The notes beneath the pieces were generated by a model that did not search any database, was not told the DNA's origin, and saw nothing but the letters and a program-made list of their open reading frames with translations. Positions 38,270 to 47,257 of a stretch of 64,000 bases of DNA are shown here, piece after piece. The stretch is from Thiosulfatihalobacter marinus (GTDB taxonomy: Bacteria > Pseudomonadota > Alphaproteobacteria > Rhodobacterales > Rhodobacteraceae): assembly GCF_016019955.1 (NCBI RefSeq), contig NZ_JAECRZ010000002.1:124001-188000 (forward strand), given 5' to 3'. Positions within the stretch are counted from its first letter, which is position 1. Every line of letters starts with the position of its first letter. The translations under genes and the position numbers were made by a program.

Positions 38270-38712
38270 GCCTGTTGCGTCAGCCAGACCCCGGCGGCCA
38301 TCAATCCGATGCCTCCCGCGCGGGCGAGCGAGAGCGGCGAGACCTGCGCGCCGAACAGGCCGAAATGGTCGATCGCCGCGGCGGATATCAACTGGCCCAG
38401 CAACACAAAGAACACGGCATTGCCGACGCCGAATTTTGGCGCGACCCAGGTGATGGAAAGCACGTAGAACGCCACCAGGGCGCCGGCCAGAAACAGGTGC
38501 CGGGGCGCGGCGGCGGCGGCGGCGATGCGCGGCAGGTGGCCGCTGATCCCGGCGACGATCAGGGCGCAGGTCAGGGCGACGACAAACAGAATGACCCCGG
38601 CCGCCAGCGGCGAGGCGATGCGCTGGCCCAGCGCGGCGTTGAGCGCGGCCAGCAGCGGGATGCCGATCCCGGCGGCAAGCATGGTCAGGGCGTAGGCAGC
38701 GGTTGAAGGCAT
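38266..38712 (-). CDS. DMT-superfamily small membrane protein (DUF606/YdcZ type)
   Basis: A 148-residue hydrophobic protein with five predicted membrane segments ([98 protein letters not shown]). Pattern and length fit the DUF606 half-size drug/metabolite transporter family. Substrate unknown. It is convergent with lolD (4-bp overlap) and 15 bp downstream of the thioesterase gene on the same strand, so these two are likely cotranscribed. Confidence 0.8.
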   Translation of the reverse strand: MPSTAAYALTMLAAGIGIPLLAALNAALGQRIASPLAAGVILFVVALTCALIVAGISGHLPRIAAAAAAPRHLFLAGALVAFYVLSITWVAPKFGVGNAVFFVLLGQLISAAAIDHFGLFGAQVSPLSLARAGGIGLMAAGVWLTQQA

Positions 38713-38727
38713 GGTGCTAAACTCTTG

Positions 38728-39135
38728 TCAGGAAGGTAGAAAAAATGTGGCTGTCGCGGTGGCCACGGGTTTGTCCGAAGGCAGGGCCGTCAGAGTGGCG
38801 CGGGCAAAGATCAGCGCCTTGCCTGCGCGCAGAATCTCGGCGTCACAGCGGATCAGGTCGCCGGTGCCCGGGCGCAGGAAGACGGTGTCCAGATTGGTGG
38901 TGGCCACCGGTGCCGGGGCGCCCAGATGCCCCATTGCGGCAAATACCATGGCGGTGTCGGCCATGGCGGCCAGGGCCTGGCCCGACACGATGCCGCCGAT
39001 CCGTACCAGATCCGGGGTGATTGGCATGGTCAGGGTTGCGCCCCTGGGGGATATGTCGGTTATGGTGAGGTCAAGCGCCCGAACCCAGGGGGCAAAGGCG
39101 CGGTTGAGCACGGTTTGGGCATCTGCCGGGGTCAT
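38728..39135 (-). CDS. PaaI-family hotdog thioesterase
   Basis: A 135-residue hotdog-fold protein. The central helix motif GGIVSGQALAAMADTAMVFA replaces the usual HGG...D pattern, and LDTVFLRPGTGDLIRCDAEI and ARATLTALPSDKPVATATAT complete the hotdog sheet. It probably hydrolyses an acyl- or aryl-CoA thioester, but no phenylacetate gene is next to it and it is distinct from the paaI at 49347. ATG 39135 with CAGGAGCGCCC upstream fixes the start; the frame extends to 39192 without support. Divergent from the cytochrome genes. Confidence 0.8.
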   Translation of the reverse strand: MTPADAQTVLNRAFAPWVRALDLTITDISPRGATLTMPITPDLVRIGGIVSGQALAAMADTAMVFAAMGHLGAPAPVATTNLDTVFLRPGTGDLIRCDAEILRAGKALIFARATLTALPSDKPVATATATFFLPS

Positions 39136-39269
39136 GGGCGCTCCTGTTGCTGTGGTCGGGGCGAGAATGGCGCGCGCGGGCGGGCTTGTCACGTACCATG
39201 ATCGGGATCAAGGCAAAGGCCGTGGCGGGCTGTCAGGCTGAAAGGGGACGCAGCAAGGAGAAGGCGGGT

Positions 39270-39632
39270 ATGAGGACGCGGGCTTGGGGCGTGTTGGCGG
39301 TGATGATCGCACCGCTTGTCGTGGCGGGCTGCCAGATTTCCGAACAGCAAGGACGCCGGACATATCAAGCGAATTGTGTTCAGTGTCATGGGGTTACGGG
39401 GCTTGGCGACGGGCCGTTCGCGGACAAGCTGCTCAAACCGCCATCCGATCTGACGGTGTTGGCGCGCAACAATGGCGGCGCGTTTCCGGGGCAGTATGTG
39501 ACCGATATTATTGATGGGCACACGCGGTCCGAGGCGTTTAGCGGTGCGATGCCGGAATTTGCGCAAACCCTGGGCGGGGAAGAATTGCAGCTGGGGCCGC
39601 TGGTGGATTACCTGGCGAGCCTTCAGCGTTGA
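39270..39632 (+). CDS. Monoheme cytochrome c, predicted lipoprotein (1 of 3)
   Basis: A 120-residue c-type cytochrome. The N-terminus MRTRAWGVLAVMIAPLVVAGC ends in a lipobox, so it is probably anchored to a membrane on the periplasmic side. One heme site, NCVQCHGVTGLGDG, and a likely axial Met in GAMPEFAQ. The body (PPSDLTVLARNNGGAFPGQY) is closely paralogous to the next two genes. CAGCAAGGAGAAGGCGGGT precedes ATG 39270. First of three tandem cytochromes; an electron-transfer partner is not evident nearby. Confidence 0.88.
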   Translation: MRTRAWGVLAVMIAPLVVAGCQISEQQGRRTYQANCVQCHGVTGLGDGPFADKLLKPPSDLTVLARNNGGAFPGQYVTDIIDGHTRSEAFSGAMPEFAQTLGGEELQLGPLVDYLASLQR

Positions 39633-39651
39633 CCAAGGAGGGTCTTGAACC

Positions 39652-40047
39652 ATGAGAAAGTTGATTTGTGCGTTTTTTATCATGGGGTTGGGCGGAGCCA
39701 GTCTTGCCGCTGACGCCGAGGAAGGAGGCGAGATCTACAGGGAAAACTGTGCCACCTGCCATGGTCTGGACCTGGACGGGAAGGGGCCGATGGCGGGGGT
39801 GATGGTGATCAAGCCGGCGGATCTGACGACGCTGAGTGCGCGCAATGACGGTAAGTTCCCGCTGGTGCGGGTGATAAAGCGGATTGACGGGCGTGATCCG
39901 CTGGTCAGCCATGGCAGCCCGATGCCGGTATATGGCGACTTTTTCGAAGGACGGGACGTTGCGATGAAGACCGATGCGGGCCAGCCGATCATGACCTCGA
40001 AACCGGTGGCGGCGCTTGTGGCCTATATCGAGAGCGTGCAGAAATGA
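39652..40047 (+). CDS. Monoheme cytochrome c, soluble periplasmic (2 of 3)
   Basis: A 131-residue cytochrome with a cleavable signal peptide (MRKLICAFFIMGLGGASLAA) and no lipobox. The heme site is NCATCHGLDLDGKGP and the probable axial Met is in HGSPMPVYGDFF. It shares PADLTTLSARNDGKFPLVRV with the other two. An insert-like DVAMKTDAGQPIMTSKPVAA distinguishes it. It starts 19 bp after the first cytochrome and its 3' end overlaps the third by 4 nt (ATGA). Confidence 0.9.
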   Translation: MRKLICAFFIMGLGGASLAADAEEGGEIYRENCATCHGLDLDGKGPMAGVMVIKPADLTTLSARNDGKFPLVRVIKRIDGRDPLVSHGSPMPVYGDFFEGRDVAMKTDAGQPIMTSKPVAALVAYIESVQK

Positions 40048-40448
40048 GACTGGCCGCCGTGGCGTTGACAGGTGGTCTGGTGCTGGTGGGTTGTGTTGAG
40101 GCGGAGATGCCGGAGGCGCCGGAAGGGGCTGAAATATATGCGGAAAACTGCGCGTTGTGCCATGGGGCGAGCGGCCGGGGCGACGGCGCGATCGCGCCGG
40201 GATTGCGCCCGGGGCCGGCGGATCTGACGGTGATCGCGCGCAACAGTGGCGGGGTGTTTCCCGTGGCGGAGGTGCTGAGCCAGATCGACGGGTATCAGCG
40301 CGATCCGGTGGCCGGGGTGGACATGCCCGAGTTTGGTGCCTTGCTGGAGGGCGAACTGGTGCCGGTGGCCACGGGGGATGGCGTGTTCACGCCCACGCCG
40401 CGCCGGTTGGCGGCGCTGTTGGCCTATCTGGAGGCGATTCAGCGCTAG
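40044..40448 (+). CDS. Monoheme cytochrome c, predicted lipoprotein (3 of 3)
   Basis: A 134-residue cytochrome with a lipobox (MRLAAVALTGGLVLVGC). The heme site is NCALCHGASGRGDG and the likely axial Met is in VDMPEFGALL. It shares PADLTVIARNSGGVFPVAEV with its two neighbours. ATG 40044 overlaps the preceding stop, so translation is coupled. The downstream 240-bp gap contains a double-hairpin repeat. Confidence 0.9.
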   Translation: MRLAAVALTGGLVLVGCVEAEMPEAPEGAEIYAENCALCHGASGRGDGAIAPGLRPGPADLTVIARNSGGVFPVAEVLSQIDGYQRDPVAGVDMPEFGALLEGELVPVATGDGVFTPTPRRLAALLAYLEAIQR

Positions 40449-40575
40449 GTGGGGCGAATCACGGTTAATGCCTTGATTTTCCGCGACAACGGCGATCGGC
40501 AGACCATCGGTATTGCGTCGGTATTGCGGCGGTGCCGTGATCGCGATGGCACGGGATTAAGGCACCGGGCGCGGC

Positions 40576-40627
40576 GGGCACCGTTTTCTTACCAAGAAAA
40601 CGGGCCGGAATTCGGCGCGAATTCCGG
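40576..40627 (-). repeat. Double-hairpin intergenic repeat, family B, copy 1
   Basis: Two perfect stems side by side: CCGTTTTCTT-ACC-AAGAAAACGG (40581-40603) and CCGGAATTCG-GCG-CGAATTCCGG (40605-40627), preceded by GGGCA. Its reverse complement matches the element at 54120-54170 in order, sequence of stems and flank (…GGTGCCC). Located after the cytochrome trio, before the GST gene. Confidence 0.75.
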
Positions 40628-40692
40628 TTTGGCGGCTGGAACGATCCGGGGCAGGGTTACGGGGCAGGGGACGCATTAGGGCTGAGGTGCAT

Positions 40693-41376
40693 ATGCCGGA
40701 CATCTATTCGCTGTATTATTGGCCGATCCCGTTTCGGGGCCATTTCATCCGCATGATCCTGGCGCATGTCGGGGCGCGATGGGACGAACAGGATTTTGCG
40801 GGTATGAGCGCGTTCAAGGATCGCGCGGTGTCCGAATTGCCGTATCCGTTCATGGCGCCGCCGGTGGTGCACGATCATGGTGCCGACCGATGGCTTTGCC
40901 AGTTGCCGGCAATCGTGATGTATCTGGGGCGCAAACATGGGCTGAGCCGGGATCCGGACAGCGAATTGCGGCTGATCTGCGATGCGTCCGATATCCTGTT
41001 GGAGATCACCCGCGGCCATGGGGCACAGATGTGGGACCGGGCGGCCTGGGCCGTATTTCGCGATGAGCGCCTGGTGCGCTGGATGATGCTGCATGAACGT
41101 CTGGTGGGGGATGAGGATTTGGACCGGGGCGACGGGGTGACGCTGGCGGGGCTTGTGCTGAGCGGCTTGTGGCATACGATGGTGCGCGCGTTGCCCGAAT
41201 TGCGCCCTGTGCTGGAAGGACAGGCGCCGCGTGTGGCGGCGCTGGCGGATCGGGTGGCGGCGACGCCGCGGATTGCGCGGATGCTGGCCACGTGGGATGA
41301 CGGCGGATGGCGGTATTGTGCCGGTGAGATCGAGCAATCGGTCCTGGACATGTTGAGAGAGGATGAGCGCGGGTGA
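40693..41376 (+). CDS. Glutathione S-transferase-family protein
   Basis: A 227-residue GST-like protein. The N-terminal thioredoxin-fold domain starts MPDIYSLYYWPIPFRGHFIRMILAHVG, and the cis-proline/glutathione site is PFMAPPVVHD with the following LPAIVMYLGRKHGL in place of the usual E/QSxAI motif. A helical C-terminal domain follows. The substrate is unknown and activity with glutathione is not assured, since the residue before the second-domain helix is not the canonical Ser. ATG 40693 (GGCTGAGG upstream) is preferred over GTG 40687. It overlaps the next gene by 4 nt. Confidence 0.78.
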   Translation: MPDIYSLYYWPIPFRGHFIRMILAHVGARWDEQDFAGMSAFKDRAVSELPYPFMAPPVVHDHGADRWLCQLPAIVMYLGRKHGLSRDPDSELRLICDASDILLEITRGHGAQMWDRAAWAVFRDERLVRWMMLHERLVGDEDLDRGDGVTLAGLVLSGLWHTMVRALPELRPVLEGQAPRVAALADRVAATPRIARMLATWDDGGWRYCAGEIEQSVLDMLREDERG

Positions 41377-41762
41377 GCATTTTTGACGAAGACCTGTTCC
41401 TGAAGGGGCTGGAGCAGCGCAAGGGCACGCTGGGGGCGGCCTATGTGGAAAAGAACCTGTCGGGGGCCGATGCGTTTTCCCGCCCGTTCCAGGAGGCGAT
41501 GACCGCCTGGTGCTGGGGATTTGGCTGGGGCGATGAGGTGATCGAGCCCAAGACGCGGTCGATGATGAACCTGGCGATGCTGGGGGCGTTGGGCAAGATG
41601 CACGAGTGGGAGATCCACTGTAACGGGGCGCTCAACAACGGGGTCAGCGCCGAGGAGATCCGCGCCATCGTGCATGTGGTGGCGATCTATTGCGGGGTGC
41701 CGCAGGGGCTGGAGTGTTTTCGGGTTGCGCGCAAGGTTCTGACCGAACGCGGCGAATTGTAG
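41373..41762 (+). CDS. Carboxymuconolactone decarboxylase-family protein
   Basis: A 129-residue AhpD/CMD-fold protein. The core EIHCNGALNNGVSAEEIRAI and YCGVPQGLECFRVAR matches PcaC-like 4-carboxymuconolactone decarboxylases. The AhpD CXXC pair is absent, which argues against a peroxidase-reductase role. GTG 41373 overlaps the GST stop (GTGA), so they are coupled. No protocatechuate genes are adjacent, so a true PcaC role is unproven. A family B repeat follows its stop. Confidence 0.82.
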   Translation: MSIFDEDLFLKGLEQRKGTLGAAYVEKNLSGADAFSRPFQEAMTAWCWGFGWGDEVIEPKTRSMMNLAMLGALGKMHEWEIHCNGALNNGVSAEEIRAIVHVVAIYCGVPQGLECFRVARKVLTERGEL

Positions 41763-41769
41763 GGCGGGC

Positions 41770-41813
41770 GGAATTTCCCAAATTCCGGCCAAAATTCTTC
41801 GAAGAATTTTGCC
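41770..41813. repeat. Double-hairpin intergenic repeat, family B, copy 2 (divergent)
   Basis: Stem 1 is GGAATTT-CCC-AAATTCC (41770-41786). It is followed by a 20-nt perfect palindrome AAAATTCTTCGAAGAATTTT (41791-41810) flanked by GGCC and GCC. The plan (GGAATT stem, then a TTCTT/AAGAA stem) is that of the 40576 and 54120 elements. It lies 8 bp after the CMD stop. Confidence 0.6.
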
Positions 41814-41875
41814 GCCTGTGGTGCATGTCGCGCCAGTGCGGTATCGCAGGCGCGGTTTTCAAGGGAAGTGCCGTG

Positions 41876-44050
41876 ATGATGTCCTCGCCTGTTCAGTTGA
41901 GTCGTGACCTTGTGCTGATCGGGGGCGGTCATGCCCATGCGCTGGTATTGCGCATGTGGGGGATGCGGCCCTTGCCGGGGGTGCGGCTGACGCTGATCAA
42001 CCCGGGGCCGACCGCGCCGTATTCGGGCATGTTGCCGGGCCATATCGCCGGACATTACGCGCGCGACGAACTGGATATCGATCTGGTGCGGTTGGCGCGG
42101 TTTGCCGGGGCGCGGCTGATCATGGCGCCGGCCGAGGCGATCGATCCGGTGGCGCGCACCGTCAGCGTGCAGGGGCGGGGCGAGATCGGCTATGACGTGG
42201 CCTCGATCGATGTCGGCATTCATGCCGAAATGCCGGGCATTGCCGGGTTTGGCGCGCATGGCATTGGCGCCAAGCCGCTGGATATCTATGCCGACCGCTG
42301 GGCGATGTTCCTGTCAGAGGCCGAGGCCGGGCGTGTCCCGCCCGAGGTGGCGGTGATTGGCGGTGGCGTGGCGGGCTGTGAGCTGGCGTTGGCGATGGCC
42401 CATGCATTGCGGACACGGGTGGGCGCGGCGCGGGTGAGCGTGATCGAGGCGGGCCCGCGTTTGACCGGGCGCACGCGTGCTGCCGAGCGGCATCTGCGCC
42501 GGGCCATGGCGGGGCTGGATGTGGCGGCGCGGACCGGTTCCGGGGTGGCGCGGGTGACTGCGGAGGCGGTGGTGCTGGCGGATGGCAGCGAGGTGCCCAG
42601 CCGGTTCACGGTGGGCGCGGCGGGCGCCTTTGCACATGGGTGGCTGGCCGGATGTGATCTGCCGCTGACCGAGGACGGGTTCGTGCGGGTGCGTGACAGT
42701 TTGCAGGTCGAGGGGTATGACGATCTGTTCGCGGTGGGCGATTGTGCCCATCTGGGAGGCAGCCCGCGCCCCAAGGCGGGGGTGTTCGCGGTGCGCAGCG
42801 GGCCGGTATTGTACGCCAACCTTCGCGCGGTGCTGAGCGGCGGGCGGGTGCGCGCCTTTCGGCCTCAGAAGGATTATCTGAAGCTGATTTCGCTGGGCGG
42901 CAAGGGGGCGGTGGCCGAGAAATGGGGACATGCGGTGGCCGGGCGGGTGCTGTGGCGCTGGAAGGACCGGATTGACCGCAAGTTCATGGACAGGTTCCGG
43001 GAATTGCCGGCGATGGCGACCGGGGTGGCCCCGCGCGTGGTGGCGTTGGGGGCGGTGCCGCAGAGGCCTTTGTGCGGGGGGTGTGGCGCGAAGGTGGGGC
43101 CGGGCACGCTGGCCGCGGCGCTGGCGGATGTGACGCGGCCGGGGCGGGTGGATGTGCTTTCGGGCCCGGGCGACGATGCGGCGGTGATGCGGGTGGGGGG
43201 CGCTGTTCAGGTGGTGACGACGGATCACCTGCGTGGCTTTACCGAGGATTTCGGACTGATGGCGCGGATTGCGGCTGTACATGCGCTGGGCGATGTCTGG
43301 GCGATGGGCGCGGCGCCGCAGGGGGCGCTTTTGTCGGTGACGCTGCCACGGATGGACGCGGCGATGCAGGCGCGCAGCCTGGCCGAGATCCTGCGCGAGG
43401 CGGGGGCGGTGCTGAACGCGGCGGGGGCGGAGATCGTGGGCGGGCATACGACGATGGGCAGCGAGATGACCATCGGGCTGACCTTGACCGGGCTGGTGGA
43501 GGGGGCGCCGCTGACCGTGGGCGGTGCGCGGCCCGGCGATGTGCTGATCCTGACGCGGCCCATCGGATCGGGCACGGTTCTGGCGGCAGAGATGCAGGGC
43601 AAGGCGCGCGGTGCGGATGTGGCGGCGGTGCTGGCCGAGATGGCGCGCCCGCAGGGGGACGCGGCGAAGGTGTTGCGCGCGGCCCGCGCGTTGACGGATG
43701 TGACCGGGTTCGGGCTGGCCGGGCATCTGATGGCGATTTGCCGGGCGTCGGGCGTGGCGGCGGAACTGGATGTGGCGGCGGTGCCGGTATATGCCGGGGC
43801 GCTGGATCTGGCCGAGGCGGGGCATCGGTCGACCATCTGGGAGGAGAATGCCGCACGCGCGCCGGTCCCTGGCGCGACCGGCGCGCGGGGCCTATTGCTG
43901 CACGATCCGCAGACGGCGGGGGGCTTGCTGGCGGCGGTGGACGAGGCCGGGGCGGGGGCGATGCTGGAGGCGTTGCAGGCGGCCGGGCATCGTGCGGCGG
44001 CGATCGGGCGGATTGTTGCGGGTGTGCCGGGGATCAGTGTGTTGCGATGA
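41876..44050 (+). CDS. selD: Oxidoreductase-SelD fusion (selenide, water dikinase)
   Basis: A 724-residue fusion. Residues 1 to about 380 form a pyridine-nucleotide-disulfide-type flavoprotein (LVLIGGGHAHALVLRMWG, PEVAVIGGGVAGCELALAMA, and FAVGDCAHLGG as the C-terminal FAD motif). From about residue 395 the SelD domain makes selenophosphate from selenide and ATP. Its glycine-rich active-site loop is LCGGCGAKVGPG with C400 and C403, and VTDVTGFGLAGHLM is a later family motif. There is no in-frame UGA at the active site, so Cys, not selenocysteine, is used. AAGGGAAGTGCCGTG precedes ATG 41876. It converges with mnmH (17-bp 3' overlap), which uses the product. Confidence 0.92.
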   Translation: MMSSPVQLSRDLVLIGGGHAHALVLRMWGMRPLPGVRLTLINPGPTAPYSGMLPGHIAGHYARDELDIDLVRLARFAGARLIMAPAEAIDPVARTVSVQGRGEIGYDVASIDVGIHAEMPGIAGFGAHGIGAKPLDIYADRWAMFLSEAEAGRVPPEVAVIGGGVAGCELALAMAHALRTRVGAARVSVIEAGPRLTGRTRAAERHLRRAMAGLDVAARTGSGVARVTAEAVVLADGSEVPSRFTVGAAGAFAHGWLAGCDLPLTEDGFVRVRDSLQVEGYDDLFAVGDCAHLGGSPRPKAGVFAVRSGPVLYANLRAVLSGGRVRAFRPQKDYLKLISLGGKGAVAEKWGHAVAGRVLWRWKDRIDRKFMDRFRELPAMATGVAPRVVALGAVPQRPLCGGCGAKVGPGTLAAALADVTRPGRVDVLSGPGDDAAVMRVGGAVQVVTTDHLRGFTEDFGLMARIAAVHALGDVWAMGAAPQGALLSVTLPRMDAAMQARSLAEILREAGAVLNAAGAEIVGGHTTMGSEMTIGLTLTGLVEGAPLTVGGARPGDVLILTRPIGSGTVLAAEMQGKARGADVAAVLAEMARPQGDAAKVLRAARALTDVTGFGLAGHLMAICRASGVAAELDVAAVPVYAGALDLAEAGHRSTIWEENAARAPVPGATGARGLLLHDPQTAGGLLAAVDEAGAGAMLEALQAAGHRAAAIGRIVAGVPGISVLR

Positions 44051-45074
44051 TGCGGGCGGCGGTGGCGGCGAGCGTGGAGTCGGAGAGGTCGGGCAGGTCG
44101 AGGACACGGGCATCGGGCGCGTGGGCGCGGCTGATGCGGGCATAGCGCGGATCGTAATGGGTTGCGATCAGCCCCGCGGCCAGGTTCCGTAAATCGCCCG
44201 CCTGCGCCAGCGCGCGCCATGCCGAGACCTGATCATGGCCGTGATAGCGCGTCAGTTTCTGCAAGGTGTCATCCAGCCGGTCCGGATCCCGGATCATGTC
44301 GGGATAGGCGGTCAGCAGGTGATCCGCGCGGGCCGCGAGCGGCGCGGTCAGCCGCAGATTGGGCGCGCCGATCATGGCTTTCCACAGGGATGGCGGGATG
44401 ATCAGGCGCCCGATCCTGGAACTTTCGGCCTCGACAAAGACCGGGCGGGAGGGATCGAGCCGGGCAAGATCCATGGCGAGGCGGCTTTCAAAGGCTTTCT
44501 GGCTGGGTTGGTCGGTGCCCAACGGGCCAAAAAGCGACCCGCGATGATTGGCCATGGCTTCGAGATCGAGGGTTTGCGCGCCCTGCGCGGCGAGATGGCC
44601 CAGAAGGCGGGTCTTGGCGGTTCCGGTGCCGCCGTCGATCACCACGACGGGGCCGGGCATGGGGGCGTCATAAAGGGCGGCGGCGACAAGGCGGCGATAG
44701 CTTTGGTAGCCCCCGGCAATGGTGTCGGCGCGCCAGCCGATCTGTTTGAGGATGATCGCAACCGATCCCGAACGCTGGCCGCCGCGCCAGCAATAGACCA
44801 GCGGGCGCCAGCCGCCGGGGCGGTTTGCCAGCGGGCCTTCGAGATGGGCCGCGACATTGCGTGAAACCAGCGCGGCGCCGATCTTGCGCGCCTTGAACGG
44901 GTCGTCCTGGACGTAGATCGTGCCGACGCGGGCGCGTTCTTCGTTGGACAGCGCGGGCAGGCTGATGGCGCCGGGGATATGATCGGTCGCGTATTCGGCC
45001 GGCGAGCGGACATCGATGATCTCGTCAAAGGAGAGACTGGCGAGGTCGGAGAGGGTGGTCAGCTCTTGCGGCAT
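44034..45074 (-). CDS. mnmH: tRNA 2-selenouridine synthase MnmH (SelU)
   Basis: A 346-residue enzyme that replaces sulfur by selenium in 2-thiouridine at the tRNA wobble position using selenophosphate. The N-terminal rhodanese domain has the active-site Cys in YCWRGGQRSGSVA (CxxGGxR), and the C-terminal P-loop domain has VIDGGTGTAKTRLLGHL. It begins MPQELTTLSDLASLSFDEIIDVRSPAEY; ATG 45074 is chosen for this. It converges on selD with a 17-bp overlap. The pair selD plus mnmH without selA/selB nearby suggests selenium use for tRNA, not selenoproteins, although genes outside the window could change that. Confidence 0.93.
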   Translation of the reverse strand: MPQELTTLSDLASLSFDEIIDVRSPAEYATDHIPGAISLPALSNEERARVGTIYVQDDPFKARKIGAALVSRNVAAHLEGPLANRPGGWRPLVYCWRGGQRSGSVAIILKQIGWRADTIAGGYQSYRRLVAAALYDAPMPGPVVVIDGGTGTAKTRLLGHLAAQGAQTLDLEAMANHRGSLFGPLGTDQPSQKAFESRLAMDLARLDPSRPVFVEAESSRIGRLIIPPSLWKAMIGAPNLRLTAPLAARADHLLTAYPDMIRDPDRLDDTLQKLTRYHGHDQVSAWRALAQAGDLRNLAAGLIATHYDPRYARISRAHAPDARVLDLPDLSDSTLAATAARIIATH

Positions 45075-45164
45075 GGGGCGTCCGGTGGTTGGGCAGACCG
45101 GTGATAGCTTGGGGCGGGGGGAAAGGCCAGAACCCCGCCCGGACTCAAGGCGTGCTTGCACGCC

Positions 45165-45210
45165 GCCGGGCAGCGATGCCCGACAGCCCCATGGGCGGGC
45201 GCTGCCCGGC
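45165..45210 (-). terminator. Terminator-like stem after paaZ
   Basis: GCCGGGCAGCG (45165-45175) and CGCTGCCCGGC (45200-45210) form a perfect 11-bp stem, with a smaller TGCCC/GGGCG stem inside the loop. It begins 6 bp past the paaZ stop on the minus strand. There is no T-run, so it may stop or stabilise rather than terminate alone. Confidence 0.55.
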
Positions 45211-45215
45211 TCCGA

Positions 45216-47246
45216 TCAGTACGCGTTCATCGTCAGAAGCTCGTATTCCGCGACCATCTCGTCATCCTGATTGGTCAGGGACACGTGCCAGCGCACTTCG
45301 CCATAATCGTCGTTGCGTCTGGTCTTTTTGCGGACCGTCAGCCGCACCTTGATGCTGTCGCCTGCCGACACCGGCTTCATGAAGCGCAGCCCGTCCAGCC
45401 CGGTATTGGCCAGAACCGGGCCTTCGTCCGGTTCCACGAACAGCCCGGCGGCAAAGCTGAGCAGCAGGTAGCCATGCGCCACGCGGCCCGGAAAGAACGG
45501 GTTCCGGCGCGCGGCGGCGTCGTCCATATGGGCATAGAACGTGTCGCCGGTGAATTCGGCGAAATGTTCGATATCCTCCAGCGTAACGGTACGCGGCGCG
45601 GTGTGCAGGGTTTCGCCGATCGACAAGTCGCCAAAGCGGCGGGTGAAAGGGTGCGCCGCGTTGGTGATCTCGGTCGCGCCGGGCACCCAGGTGCCGCCAA
45701 TGGCCGTAAGAATGTCGGGGCTGCCCTGGATGGCGGTGCGCTGCATGTAATGTTTCACGCCGCGAATGCCGCCCAGTTCCTCGCCCCCTCCGGCGCGGCC
45801 GGGACCGCCATGCACCATGTGGGGCAGGGGCGAGCCGTGGCCGGTGCTTTCCTTCATCGAGTCGCGGTTGTTGAAATAGATGCGCCCATGGAAGGCGCCC
45901 GCGCCCATGGCAACGCTGCGCGCCACGGATGGGTCACGGGTGATGCAGGAGGTGACAAGCGAGCCCTGGCCCTTGTTGGCCAGTTCGATGGCGTGATCGA
46001 GATCCCGGTAGCCCATGATCGTGGAGACCGGGCCAAACGCCTCGGTGTCATGCACGCGGGTGGCGCTGTCGGGATTGGCGCAATGAAACAGCATGGGCGG
46101 CACGAAGGCGCCTTTTTCCGCATCGGCCCCGTCCACGGTGAAATTGTCGGGATCGCCAAAGACGCGCTCGGCCTCGGTGCCGATCAGCGCCGCCTTGTCC
46201 AGCACGTCGCGTTTCTGCGCGGCGCAGACCAGCGCGCCCATGCGGGTGGTGTCCAGCCGGGGATCGCCGATCACGATCTTGGAGAGCCGATCAGAGAGCG
46301 CGCTGATCAGCGGCTGGATAGTGGTTTCCGGCGCGATGATGCGGCGGATGGCGGTGCATTTCTGGCCCGCCTTGGCGGTCATTTCGCGGCTGACCTCTTT
46401 GATGAACAGGTCGAATTCCGGCGTTCCGGGCGCGGCGTCCGGGCCCAGGATCGAGGCATTCAGGCTGTCGGCCTCGCAGGTGAAGCGGGTGTTGTTTTGC
46501 AGGATCAGCGGATTGGAGCGCAGTTTCAGCGCGGTGTCGGCAGAGCCGGTAAAGGCGACCGCGTCCTGGCAGGTGAGGTGGTCGAGCATATCGCCAAGCC
46601 CGCCCGACACCAGTTGCAGCGCACCGGGGGGCAGGAGGCCGGAGTCGAGCATGAGGCGCACGCAAAGTTCGGTCACGTAGCAGCTGTTGGTGGCGGGTTT
46701 CACGATGGCCGGAACGCCTGCAAGCAGGGTGGGGGCAAGTTTTTCCAACATGCCCCAGACCGGGAAGTTGAAGGCGTTGATATGGATGGCGGCGCCTTGT
46801 AGCGGGGTGCAGATATGCAGGCCCTGGAAAGTGCCGTTGCGCGACAGCTGTTCGACCTCGCCGTCGAGATAGACGTGCGAATCGGGCATTTCCTTGCGGC
46901 CCTTGGAGGCAAAGACCAGCATCGTGCCGATGCCGCCGTCGATATCGATCAGGTGGTCGGACTGGGTGGCGCCGGTGTCAAAGGACAGATCATACAGCGC
47001 CTGACGGTGATCACGCAGATGCAGGGCCAGCGCCTTGAGCATCCGGGCGCGGTCATGAAAGGTGAGGGCGCGCAGCGCGGGGCCGCCGACTGTGCGGGCA
47101 TGATCCAGCATGGCCTCAACGTCGAGCGCGTCATTGCCGGCGGTGGCGATCACCTTGCCGGTGATGGCGCTGGCGATGTTGCGCGCCCCGGCGCCGGGGG
47201 CGATCCATTGGCCGGCGGCAAAGCTGGAGATGGTGTGAACGGTCAT
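45216..47246 (-). CDS. paaZ: Bifunctional oxepin-CoA hydrolase / semialdehyde dehydrogenase PaaZ
   Basis: A 676-residue fusion for ring opening in phenylacetate catabolism. The N-terminal aldehyde dehydrogenase domain (1 to about 525) oxidises 3-oxo-5,6-dehydrosuberyl-CoA semialdehyde: general base E258 in FTCEADSLN and nucleophile C297 in [10 protein letters not shown]. The C-terminal MaoC-type hydratase domain (about 540-676) opens oxepin-CoA, with [25 protein letters not shown] carrying the catalytic Asp/His. Both active sites look intact, so semialdehyde diversion (as in tropodithietic acid producers) is not suggested. ATG 47246 with CTGAGGACCAAACCC upstream. Second gene after the P450, 11 bp apart. 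Confidence 0.95.
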   Translation of the reverse strand: MTVHTISSFAAGQWIAPGAGARNIASAITGKVIATAGNDALDVEAMLDHARTVGGPALRALTFHDRARMLKALALHLRDHRQALYDLSFDTGATQSDHLIDIDGGIGTMLVFASKGRKEMPDSHVYLDGEVEQLSRNGTFQGLHICTPLQGAAIHINAFNFPVWGMLEKLAPTLLAGVPAIVKPATNSCYVTELCVRLMLDSGLLPPGALQLVSGGLGDMLDHLTCQDAVAFTGSADTALKLRSNPLILQNNTRFTCEADSLNASILGPDAAPGTPEFDLFIKEVSREMTAKAGQKCTAIRRIIAPETTIQPLISALSDRLSKIVIGDPRLDTTRMGALVCAAQKRDVLDKAALIGTEAERVFGDPDNFTVDGADAEKGAFVPPMLFHCANPDSATRVHDTEAFGPVSTIMGYRDLDHAIELANKGQGSLVTSCITRDPSVARSVAMGAGAFHGRIYFNNRDSMKESTGHGSPLPHMVHGGPGRAGGGEELGGIRGVKHYMQRTAIQGSPDILTAIGGTWVPGATEITNAAHPFTRRFGDLSIGETLHTAPRTVTLEDIEHFAEFTGDTFYAHMDDAAARRNPFFPGRVAHGYLLLSFAAGLFVEPDEGPVLANTGLDGLRFMKPVSAGDSIKVRLTVRKKTRRNDDYGEVRWHVSLTNQDDEMVAEYELLTMNAY

Positions 47247-47257
47247 GGGTTTGGTCC

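Noticed and set aside
45216..47246. PaaZ considered as a truncated or hydratase-only form that would divert carbon to tropone-type antibiotics
   Set aside because: Both the dehydrogenase residues (E258, C297) and the MaoC hydratase motif are present, and no tda-like genes are in the window.
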